Of a stretch of DNA of 11,726 nt, positions 6,535 to 11,726 are shown one piece after another. Each line of letters opens with the position of its first letter. Position 1 is the stretch's first letter. A program made the position numbers and the translations under genes. Origin of the DNA: Synergistes sp. (GTDB lineage Bacteria; Synergistota; Synergistia; Synergistales; Synergistaceae); assembly GCA_016288355.1 (NCBI GenBank), contig JAEEYY010000012.1, positions 1 through 11,726 of the forward strand, given 5' to 3'. The notes beneath the pieces are model-generated. The model searched no databases. It worked only from the letters and a program-made list of their open reading frames with translations, and was not told where the DNA came from.

Positions 6535-7067
6535 CCCACCCCTTTTTTATCGATGGAAACTATCATACCCTTCCCGTCTCCGAACGTCATACCCTGTTCG
6601 AACAGCCGGTCTGCTTCCTCCCCGTCTATTTCAAGAGTACAGACTTTCCTGCCGCCAAGAACCAGCAGCGCTTTGATCTTCACTTCCGGAACAAACTCCG
6701 GCAGCTGCGTTTCCTCAGCTGCCGCCAGCGGAGGCGCGCTGACCGAAACAGGAGAAAAGACTGCCGTTTCGGCAATTTCTGACAGCGGCTGCGTCTTTTC
6801 GCGCATTTTGCTGAATGCGGACAGCTTTATGTTCAGCTCCACGGCAGCGCGCTCAACATCAGCCGCTCTTTCGCTCTCTGGCGGAACAGACAGCAGACCT
6901 TGCGCTCCCTGCGCGTTCAGGCTAAAGAGATTCATCACAGAAAAGACAACAGCGGCAATAAAGATCAACAGTATAAAGATAAGCAAAAAAGTCCTTTTTA
7001 TTTCTTCAGCTGAACGACAGGCTTCTTCAACCACCGTCCCGCAGACGGACCCTGTAATGCTTTTCAC
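6495..7067 (-). CDS. Membrane-anchored PilP/GspC-like linker protein
   Basis: A 190-residue bitopic inner-membrane protein: cytoplasmic residues 1-24, one transmembrane helix (about 25-48, TFLLIFILLIFIAAVVFSV), then a Pro/Ala/Glu-rich linker to about residue 125. The C-terminal domain (about 128-190) contains VKIKALLVLGGRKVCTLEIDG, EQGMTFGDGKGMIVSIDKKGV and WKWANKNY. This strand pattern resembles the homology region of GspC and the beta domain of PilP, which contact the secretin's periplasmic N0 domain. PilP is normally a lipoprotein; here there is no lipobox and the anchor is a GspC-like helix. The start is GTG, overlapping the pilO stop by four bases (GTGA), with AGGGGG seven bases upstream. 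The gene ends 40 bases inside the secretin gene. Role is inferred from position and domain pattern. Confidence 0.78.
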   Translation of the reverse strand: MKSITGSVCGTVVEEACRSAEEIKRTFLLIFILLIFIAAVVFSVMNLFSLNAQGAQGLLSVPPESERAADVERAAVELNIKLSAFSKMREKTQPLSEIAETAVFSPVSVSAPPLAAAEETQLPEFVPEVKIKALLVLGGRKVCTLEIDGEEADRLFEQGMTFGDGKGMIVSIDKKGVGWKWANKNYRADL

Positions 7068-7621
7068 CTTTTTTCCCCCTCCGCCTTCTTTTTGTCATCC
7101 CGTTCCTGCGCGGCAAAAGTTTCTGTTATTGCAGCAATTGAAAATGCAAAGCTGACAATATCGTTTTCGTCTCCTTCAAGAGAAAGATCAGTTATTTTTA
7201 TCAGACGCCGGCTCTGCCTGAATGAGTAAAGCACATTGAAAAGAGAGGCATAAGGCATAGCTCCCGATACGCGAAAAGAGATCACGTTGCCTTCTTCACG
7301 GGCCTTTTCGATATCTACGCGCTCAGGCGCGTGTACTGAAAATGCGCCGATGAGAGCGGAATATAATCTGCTCTGTGATTCCATCGGAGAAGGGATCTCG
7401 TTTTCGTCTATCTTTAACGTTCTTTTATAGTACATGACGGCATTCAAACGTCCCTCAAGCGCAGCATTAGTGCGCGAGGCCTTTTCCATGGCATTTGCAA
7501 GGTCATCCTCCTGCCGCCTGATCCTGTTGATCAGTAAAAGCTGCCCGGCTGCCAAAGCCGCAGTTATAAACAGGATAAACGGCAGACGCAGGCCTCTGAA
7601 TACGGAATCAATCAGCTTCAT
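7064..7621 (-). CDS. pilO: PilO-like alignment subcomplex protein
   Basis: A 185-residue bitopic protein: a short basic N-terminus, one transmembrane helix (about 11-31, LRLPFILFITAALAAGQLLL), a charged coiled coil (about 33-68) and a periplasmic ferredoxin-like region (about 85-165: SRLYSALIGAF, ISFRVSGAMPYASLFNVLYSF, IVSFAFSIAAI). The tail is highly charged (DDKKKAEGEKR). This architecture and the place after pilN match PilO, which pairs with PilN to align the inner-membrane machine with the secretin. Sequence identity with classical PilO is low, so the call rests on topology and order. The start overlaps the PilN-like gene by 14 bases and has no evident Shine-Dalgarno, so translation is probably coupled to the gene before it. 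Confidence 0.8.
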   Translation of the reverse strand: MKLIDSVFRGLRLPFILFITAALAAGQLLLINRIRRQEDDLANAMEKASRTNAALEGRLNAVMYYKRTLKIDENEIPSPMESQSRLYSALIGAFSVHAPERVDIEKAREEGNVISFRVSGAMPYASLFNVLYSFRQSRRLIKITDLSLEGDENDIVSFAFSIAAITETFAAQERDDKKKAEGEKR

Positions 7622-8219
7622 TTTGAATCGGCACGCCGCCGGCCGCGGCCTGTTTTTCTTTGGTCAGTATCTCACGCAAAGGAGCGAGCTTAAGTTCCAT
7701 TGAAAACTCTCTCAGCGGTATCCCGTGACGAATACCGCCGTTTATCACAGGTAATGAAACGGAAGCGACACAGACTGAGGAAGGAAGAGCTTCGGCCAGT
7801 TCGAGAACATCTTCATCGGCTAAGGCGGATCCTTTTAGCACTGCTGACGTGTCCGACATTGAAAGCGATTCGATCACCAGGCTTTCCGGCGCGTGCCCGC
7901 TCAAATCGCAGAGGAATTCAATAACAGGCGCTGCTGAAAGAACAAAGTCGAGTTTTTCAGAAACGTCTTGATTCCGCGCTTCTATGCGTTTCAATTCTGC
8001 ATCTATCAGGGCTGTTTTTGCCGCATCTTTCTCCGCACGGCTCAGAAGGAGCTCTATTTCGCCATTCAGCCCGCAGCTGCGCGGCAGGCCTTTGGAAAAA
8101 ACCAGCGCCGATGTGAGGATATAAGCGGCAGCTGCGGCAAAGACTGCACAGCGGAGTCTGCTGCAGCGGCAGGAAGATTCGGTTTGTTTACAGATCAGCA
8201 GATCTAATCTCACAACCAT
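7608..8219 (-). CDS. pilN: PilN-like alignment subcomplex protein
   Basis: A 203-residue bitopic protein. The N-terminal VRLDLL is reminiscent of the short cytoplasmic PilN segment (consensus INLLP) that docks on PilM. A basic, Cys-containing stretch precedes one transmembrane helix (about 24-43, AVFAAAAAYILTSALVF), then a coiled coil (about 52-92) and a periplasmic alpha/beta domain (about 95-180; VIESLSMSDTSAVLKGSALADEDVLELAEAL is the typical PilN strand-helix pattern). It starts four bases after the pilM stop with an AAGG-type site and overlaps pilO by 14 bases. Three Cys in the cytoplasmic segment and one immediately after the membrane helix are unusual but of unknown meaning. Identified by order and topology rather than by strong identity. 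Confidence 0.8.
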   Translation of the reverse strand: MVVRLDLLICKQTESSCRCSRLRCAVFAAAAAYILTSALVFSKGLPRSCGLNGEIELLLSRAEKDAAKTALIDAELKRIEARNQDVSEKLDFVLSAAPVIEFLCDLSGHAPESLVIESLSMSDTSAVLKGSALADEDVLELAEALPSSVCVASVSLPVINGGIRHGIPLREFSMELKLAPLREILTKEKQAAAGGVPIQNEAD

Positions 8220-8223
8220 GCAC

Positions 8224-9162
8224 TTACCTTAGAGCAAGTCCTAAAGCAGTTTCCCATCCGCCTGCGTCATCTTTGAGATCTGTTCCGCGGGCCTTCATCA
8301 CGTCTGTCAGATCGATACTCTCGAGTGTCAGCAGATCAAAAAGTATTTTGCAAAGCTGCGGTGATGCAGACGGACCGAAGAGAACTCCCCTTTTCACGGA
8401 TATTGAGCGAAACTGCGACGCCGCAAACTGCAGCGAGGAACGGACAGCGCAGGAGAAAGAAACTGCTGCGCCAGTATCTCCGCCGCTTTTTGCCGCTCCT
8501 GCGGCAGCTTCTCCTAAGCCTGACAGATTATTGTAGAAGACACCGCTGCCGCGCCAGGAGATGATCAACACGGATCTGTCTATACCGGCGTAGATATATG
8601 CGCAGCTCCCGCCTGCGCCGTTTCCAAAGGAGACAGCACGCTCGAGTGCTATCTGCGAAGGCTCTATCGAGGCAAGCTTTATGCCGTTTGAAGACGCGGC
8701 CCGCATTGTATTTTCTATCAGAGTTTTTTTTGCCGCGGCAACTATAAAACGTTTTTCAACTCTGTTATCTCCGGTCGGGAAAGCTGTTTCGGCCAGATCG
8801 TAAACGCACTCGCCTGCGGGAAATGGAAAGTAGTTCTCTGCCTCGTATTTAAAAGCTTCTCTTGCATCGTCGATTGAAAGGCCGTGCATATCGACTATCC
8901 TGATAAGCGTTTCAGAAAGGGGCAGCGCAAGATTTACCGGAGAGGGTACGCCGCCGCACTTTTCGTCGATATACCTGAAAACGGCATCCATGTGTCTGCC
9001 TGAGTTATCATATATATTGTCCGACCGAGGAATGTCATCGGGAAATTTGCCGTATGACGAGCTTATCACACCGCAATTTCCGCCCGCTTCTATCGTAAGA
9101 AGCCGAAAGCCGCCATCTGCCAGAGAAAGTCCGGACGAACTGTTTTTCTCTTTAAAAAACAA
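8224..9162 (-). CDS. pilM: PilM-like actin-fold ATP-binding protein
   Basis: A 312-residue cytoplasmic protein of the PilM/FtsA-like actin fold, which binds the N-terminus of PilN and couples the cytoplasmic ATPase to the alignment complex. Residues about 11-25 (GLSLADGGFRLLTIE) correspond to the first phosphate loop (classically LDIGS..K), here somewhat degenerate. DAREAFKYEAENYFPFP (about 99-115) is the hallmark PilM helix and loop. KRFIVAAAKKTLIE and IKLASIEPSQIALERA are the family's central strands, and the protein ends GGWETALGLALR like typical PilM. The start is TTG at 9160-9162, eight bases after AAGGGG; no ATG fits better. It begins the tightly packed pilM-pilB operon after a 281-base spacer. 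Confidence 0.9.
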   Translation of the reverse strand: MFFKEKNSSSGLSLADGGFRLLTIEAGGNCGVISSSYGKFPDDIPRSDNIYDNSGRHMDAVFRYIDEKCGGVPSPVNLALPLSETLIRIVDMHGLSIDDAREAFKYEAENYFPFPAGECVYDLAETAFPTGDNRVEKRFIVAAAKKTLIENTMRAASSNGIKLASIEPSQIALERAVSFGNGAGGSCAYIYAGIDRSVLIISWRGSGVFYNNLSGLGEAAAGAAKSGGDTGAAVSFSCAVRSSLQFAASQFRSISVKRGVLFGPSASPQLCKILFDLLTLESIDLTDVMKARGTDLKDDAGGWETALGLALR

Positions 9163-9290
9163 AATTTATACCCCTTCCCAGGTACACAACGCATCAGCAA
9201 AGGCACAATGCAATGTCGCAATAAGAGCACGGAAGCGCCTGAGGAGCTGAAAAACCGCACCATGCCTATATCGATCTCATATAAGTCGTC

Positions 9291-9319
9291 ATTATTGCAG
9301 AAATACAACACCTTCTGAA
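9291..9319 (-). promoter_or_regulatory. Candidate promoter for the pilM operon
   Basis: On the minus strand TTCAGA (9314-9319, 4/6 to the -35 consensus) and AATAAT (9291-9296, 5/6 to the -10 consensus) are separated by 17 bases. The leader to pilM would be about 120 bases. Other AT-rich combinations exist in the same spacer, so this is only the best-looking one. Confidence 0.3.
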
Positions 9320-9387
9320 CATTTATGCTTCACCGCAGCAGCTCAGGAACGCACTGGACAAGAGCGGCATGGGCTTATATGTTTTAT

Positions 9388-9423
9388 AAGATATCAGGCG
9401 GCCTTACTGGCGCCTGATATCTT
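9388..9423 (-). terminator. Hairpin with 13-bp perfect stem after the major pilin gene
   Basis: Arms AAGATATCAGGCG and CGCCTGATATCTT pair perfectly around a 10-base loop. The hairpin starts 20 bases after the pilin stop. On the minus strand it is followed by ATAAAACATAT rather than a clean T run, so termination is likely incomplete. A strong stem here could also protect the pilin mRNA 3' end. Either would let pilin be made in excess over the machine components, as is common for pilus loci. Confidence 0.6.
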
Positions 9424-9443
9424 TATCAGACAGTCAAAAAGTT

Positions 9444-9893
9444 TTATTTCACAACAATGCCTACCGTGTCGCCTCCGGCGTAATCCGCAGATGTACTGCC
9501 CGCCTTAAGTCCTGCGTCCTGTGCCATCATCCGCAGCTTTTCCCTGACGCCCGTGCTCAGTGACGCGCCGTCATACGTCAGATAGCGGTGCCCTTCGCTG
9601 TCATCATCTGCGGAGATAGAGTAACCGTCTGTTTCGCCTATATTCTGATCGACATATTCATCCAGATCGGCGATGGCGCCGGCCCATTCGTTCTGGTCGG
9701 CATAACGCATTACAGCTGCCGATTTAAGACCCCTTAAGTTGGCTATGATCTTTGCAGCTTCGGCCTTATCAGTCGCCGAACCGGTGGTGAGCATCATGAT
9801 TCCGGCCAGGATACCTATGATCACGACGACGATAAGCAGTTCAACGAGCGTAAACCCTTTTGCTCTGCGGTACTTTTTGATCAGGTTGTTCAT
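9444..9893 (-). CDS. Major type IV prepilin-like protein
   Basis: A 149-residue prepilin. The 13-residue leader MNNLIKKYRRAKG is basic and ends in Gly; the mature protein begins FTLVELLIVVVIIGILAGI, with Phe at +1 (N-methylation site) and Glu at +5. This is the canonical signal for PilD-type peptidase cleavage and for assembly by PilC and PilB. The globular part (about residues 43-149) contains a conserved-looking helix (AAKIIANLRGLKSAAVMRYADQN broken at its end) and an Asp-rich loop (SADDDSEG), and ends GGDTVGIVVK. It has no Cys, so the disulfide-bounded D-region of Proteobacterial PilA is absent. The start follows AAAGGAG by five bases; an in-frame ATG at 9962 would add 23 residues but has a poorly spaced site. 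It is the only canonical prepilin here and so is the likely major subunit, though a GspG-like major pseudopilin cannot be excluded. Confidence 0.93.
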   Translation of the reverse strand: MNNLIKKYRRAKGFTLVELLIVVVIIGILAGIMMLTTGSATDKAEAAKIIANLRGLKSAAVMRYADQNEWAGAIADLDEYVDQNIGETDGYSISADDDSEGHRYLTYDGASLSTGVREKLRMMAQDAGLKAGSTSADYAGGDTVGIVVK

Positions 9894-9935
9894 TATATCT
9901 CCTTTCATTGCTGTTTCTTTTTCTGAAATTACTGT

Positions 9936-9951
9936 ATTACCATGACGTAAT
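9936..9951 (-). repeat. ATTAC/GTAAT inverted repeat in the pilin leader
   Basis: On the minus strand ATTAC-GTCATG-GTAAT forms a 5-bp inverted repeat, with a further GTAAT copy three bases downstream (9928-9932). It lies about 45 bases upstream of the pilin start. It could be an operator or a small hairpin; no known regulator site is matched. Confidence 0.25.
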
Positions 9952-10016
9952 GCTGCCGCCATACTCCTTTTGTTCTCAGCGCAAGCCAAACGCCGCGGTG
10001 CGGCTTCCCCCCTTTC

Positions 10017-10047
10017 GTGAAAAAAAGCGCTGCTTTCCTGATTTCAC
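10017..10047 (-). promoter_or_regulatory. Bulged hairpin between pilC and the pilin gene
   Basis: On the minus strand GTGAAA pairs with TTTCAC, and inside it GAAAGC pairs with GCTTTT around a 3-base loop (AGC). Only a 4-base bulge (TCAG) interrupts the roughly 12-bp stem. Alternatively the inner hairpin alone, followed by seven T, could act as a weak intrinsic terminator 55 bases after pilC. The two readings are mutually exclusive because the T run is part of the longer stem, so the element may be a switchable leader. This is inference from base pairing only. Confidence 0.35.
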
Positions 10048-10067
10048 CCGGCTTTGCTCATAACATA

Positions 10068-10091
10068 TCTGCCCGGCCGTACTCCGGCCAT
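10068..10091 (-). other. Short GC-rich hairpin at the pilC stop codon
   Basis: GGCCG and CGGCC pair around GAGTA immediately after the pilC TGA codon. No T run follows. It may pause ribosomes or RNA polymerase or mark a processed 3' end. Confidence 0.25.
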
Positions 10092-11335
10092 CACAGAAAC
10101 AGCTGAATGGCAGATATTATCGGCATAAATATTGCCATTGCCATAAAAGCGACCACTGTCCCTACGAATACGACCATCAAAGGCTCGATTATCGAACTCA
10201 GGCGTTTTACCTTCTCGGAAAGCTCCGCGTCATACCAGTCAGCTATCTTATCGAGCATCTCGTCTGTGCGCCCGGTCTCTTCGCCGACCGCAATCATATG
10301 CCCGACCATATCGGGGAAAAGTTTATTTTCACGTACTGCCGCGTTCATCGGCTGTCCCATCGAGGCGGCATCGCGAATCAAAAGAAAATCAATTTTAATT
10401 TTTTCATTTCCGGATATGCAGGACGTTAACTCAAGCGCGGAAAGCACAGGCAGGCCCGAACGCAGCAGCGAACTCATGGTGCGGAAAGACCGCGTCATAG
10501 CCGCCTTGAACATTATGTCGCCGAAGACCGGAAACTTAAGCAGCATACTGTCTACAGGCAGTCTCATCAAACGCGTGCGGCGCAGACAGGATATTGCAAG
10601 AACAACAGCTGCAGCGGCAAGCGGTATTGCATACCACAGGGACGACATCCGGCGCCCGATGGCAAAAGCCGCCCTTGTGAGCAAAGGCATCTCCACATTC
10701 AGATTGGAAAAAGCCTTATCAAACTGCGGTATTACGACGACGATCATTATGCCGAGCACTGCGAGCGCCACTGTGATAACTACTGCAGGATATGTCATTG
10801 CCGTTACTATCCTTTTGCGCAGATCATTCTGATCTTCGAGGAACTTCGCAATCTTGCCGAGGCTGCCGGCCAGAGTACCTGATTCTTCTCCGGCGCGCAC
10901 TAACGGTATCGTTATCGAATCAAAGCATTCAGGATGCTCGGACATCGCAGCGGCCAGAGCAGAACCGGATGAAACGTCTTTATACACCCGTGCCAGTATC
11001 GCGCTGAAAGTTTTGTTATAAGTCTGCCCTGACAGCACGGCAAGCGAGCCTGCTACCGGGATGCCTGACTCTATCATTGTCGCAAGCTGACGGAAGAATA
11101 CAAGCTTATCCTGAAGTCTGACCTTCGGTGCAAATGACAGGAAACCGGGTGCTGCCGGCCCGCAGAAGCTGTCTTGACACGCCGACGGATAGAGCCTTTC
11201 GCTGATCTCCATGATCTTCAGAGGTATAAAGCCGCTCTCCTTAAGCCAGCTTACGACGTCGCTCTCCCTTTCGGCACAGCGGATGCCGCCGACTTTTTTG
11301 CCGCCTTTTGTCTTTGCCTCGTAATAAAATTCCAT
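10091..11335 (-). CDS. pilC: PilC/GspF inner-membrane platform protein
   Basis: A 414-residue polytopic protein on which pilin subunits are polymerised. It opens with the typical small strand region (MEFYYEAKTKGGKKVGG). After a slightly Cys-rich, Pro-rich linker (about 45-70) come two T2SSF domains: residues about 75-205 (FRQLATMIESGIPVAGSLAVL and PLVRAGEESGTLAGSLGKIA) and about 278-405 (FRTMSSLLRSGLPVLSALEL, HMIAVGEETGRTDEMLDKIA). Three membrane segments are evident, at about 180-204, 233-250 and 383-408, as in the family. Length is normal. The start ATG follows GGAGG by six bases. It is the first gene of the cluster, separated from the pilin by a 197-base spacer; in classical loci pilC instead follows pilB. 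Confidence 0.95.
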   Translation of the reverse strand: MEFYYEAKTKGGKKVGGIRCAERESDVVSWLKESGFIPLKIMEISERLYPSACQDSFCGPAAPGFLSFAPKVRLQDKLVFFRQLATMIESGIPVAGSLAVLSGQTYNKTFSAILARVYKDVSSGSALAAAMSEHPECFDSITIPLVRAGEESGTLAGSLGKIAKFLEDQNDLRKRIVTAMTYPAVVITVALAVLGIMIVVVIPQFDKAFSNLNVEMPLLTRAAFAIGRRMSSLWYAIPLAAAAVVLAISCLRRTRLMRLPVDSMLLKFPVFGDIMFKAAMTRSFRTMSSLLRSGLPVLSALELTSCISGNEKIKIDFLLIRDAASMGQPMNAAVRENKLFPDMVGHMIAVGEETGRTDEMLDKIADWYDAELSEKVKRLSSIIEPLMVVFVGTVVAFMAMAIFMPIISAIQLFL

Positions 11336-11726
11336 TTACTGCCTCCATTCAGGCCGATACGCTGTCTGTCATCACTGCTGATAAATAAAAAAAGGCAATA
11401 GTTAATATCGTTCAAAATGCCGCTGACGCAAAAACTGCCTGTTCAGGACAAAACCATAACTGTGGGGTGTTTGCCCCGTAAAACAACATATTTAAATGTG
11501 ATATCCGCCTGCCAAATATAAAAATAAAGCTGCTGTCCGAATACAGTTCTATTTTATCATGTATAAGATGCATCGGGGAAGAGCAAAAGGAATCTGACGG
11601 CCAAAAGTACCGCGGCATATGATAATTGCCGGGCAAGCACAAAATGACCGCCGGCTGCGACGCATGCCGCATCCGGCTTTATCTTCTTCTCAGATCCGCA
11701 TTACCAAAAATAACTTTCGACCAAAC
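11336..11726. other. Region upstream of the pilus cluster, no convincing gene
   Basis: In 391 bases I see no credible coding region on either strand. A minus-strand frame of 86 codons (11672-11412) has no ribosome binding site and an aromatic, low-order composition and is not called. The stretch is AT-rich toward pilC. It holds a GGGG/CCCC hairpin (around 11464-11477), an 11-base palindrome TTGCCGGGCAA (11626-11636) and a GC-rich imperfect hairpin (around 11650-11676). It is most likely an intergenic region with the cluster's promoter. Confidence 0.55.
11551..11559 (-). promoter_or_regulatory. Candidate extended -10 promoter upstream of pilC
   Basis: TGATAAAAT on the minus strand matches the extended -10 form (TGn followed by TAAAAT, 5/6 to TATAAT). 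No good -35 element lies 16-18 bases upstream. The pilC leader would be about 210 bases. Weak evidence. Confidence 0.25.

Larger units (their letters stand above)
9163..9443. other. Spacer between major pilin and pilM, no convincing gene
   Basis: The 281 bases contain the post-pilin hairpin near the pilin end and several AT-rich promoter-like stretches. On the minus strand a 73-codon frame opens with GTG at 9311 and runs into pilM in another frame; it has no properly spaced ribosome binding site and no recognisable domain, so it is not called. The spacer probably holds the promoter and leader of the pilM operon. Confidence 0.6.

Noticed and set aside
9090..9311. 73-codon minus-strand frame overlapping the start of pilM
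   Set aside because: GTG start with a Shine-Dalgarno-like AGAAGG directly abutting it, no recognisable domain, and it conflicts with well-supported pilM.
9894..10090. Possible c-di-GMP or cobalamin riboswitch upstream of the pilin gene
   Set aside because: Fragments such as GCAAAGCC and GGTGAAATC resemble pieces of those motifs, but the conserved cores and their order are not present.
10107..10832. 241-codon plus-strand frame
   Set aside because: Antisense of pilC; composition is that of a reverse-complement shadow and pilC is unambiguous.
11464..11477. Terminator at the GGGG/CCCC hairpin upstream of pilC
   Set aside because: The stem is only four base pairs and no T run follows on either strand.
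11412..11672. 86-codon minus-strand frame upstream of pilC
   Set aside because: No ribosome binding site, atypical composition, no recognisable features.

Overview
All convincing genes in this window lie on the minus strand, so transcription runs from high to low coordinates. Two functional blocks are visible. The larger one (about 11335 down to 1569) is a consolidated type IV pilus / type II secretion-like cluster. In transcription order it encodes a PilC/GspF platform protein, a major prepilin, PilM-, PilN- and PilO-like alignment proteins, a membrane-anchored PilP/GspC-like linker, an outer-membrane secretin (PilQ/GspD), a PilB/GspE assembly ATPase and two divergent minor pilin-like proteins. 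The smaller block (about 1522 down to 1) encodes elongation factor P, a CD1247-type zinc-ribbon protein with a poly-Asp tract, and the start of an Asp23/Gls24 family protein cut off by the window edge.

The organism is probably a diderm bacterium with Firmicutes-like housekeeping neighbourhoods. A secretin and a PilM/N/O set imply an outer membrane, while efp, CD1247-domain and asp23 genes side by side are familiar from Clostridia-like genomes. Synergistota fits both best; a diderm Firmicute (Negativicutes or Halanaerobiales type) is the main alternative. This is inferred from gene content only. Strong Shine-Dalgarno sequences (AGGAGG-like) precede many genes.

Layout: 11726-11336 has no convincing gene and probably holds the leader or promoter region of the cluster. 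pilC (11335-10091) is followed by a 197-base structured spacer, then the major pilin (9893-9444). A 13-bp-stem hairpin follows the pilin, and a 281-base spacer precedes pilM. From pilM (9162) to pilB (2982) genes overlap or nearly abut (pilM/N 4-base gap; N/O, O/P, P/Q and Q/B overlaps), so they are one translationally coupled operon. A bidirectional intrinsic terminator-like hairpin (2872-2900) separates pilB from the two minor pilin-like genes. The efp block has its own candidate sigma-70 promoter (1517-1546) and a small hairpin directly against the efp ribosome binding site.

How the genes fit together: the ATPase would power PilC, which assembles the pilin into a fibre. PilM/N/O and the PilP-like protein link the inner-membrane machine to the secretin, through which the fibre exits. 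The minor pilin-like proteins may prime or cap the fibre. No prepilin peptidase (PilD) or retraction ATPase (PilT) is present here, so they must lie elsewhere or be absent. I see no CRISPR array, tRNA, rRNA, insertion sequence or phage gene. The most unusual points are the Ala-Phe prepilin cleavage sites of the minor pilins (one with Asp instead of Glu at +5), the GspC-like replacement of PilP, the Arg at the EF-P modification position, and the His3-Asp14 tract in the zinc-ribbon protein.
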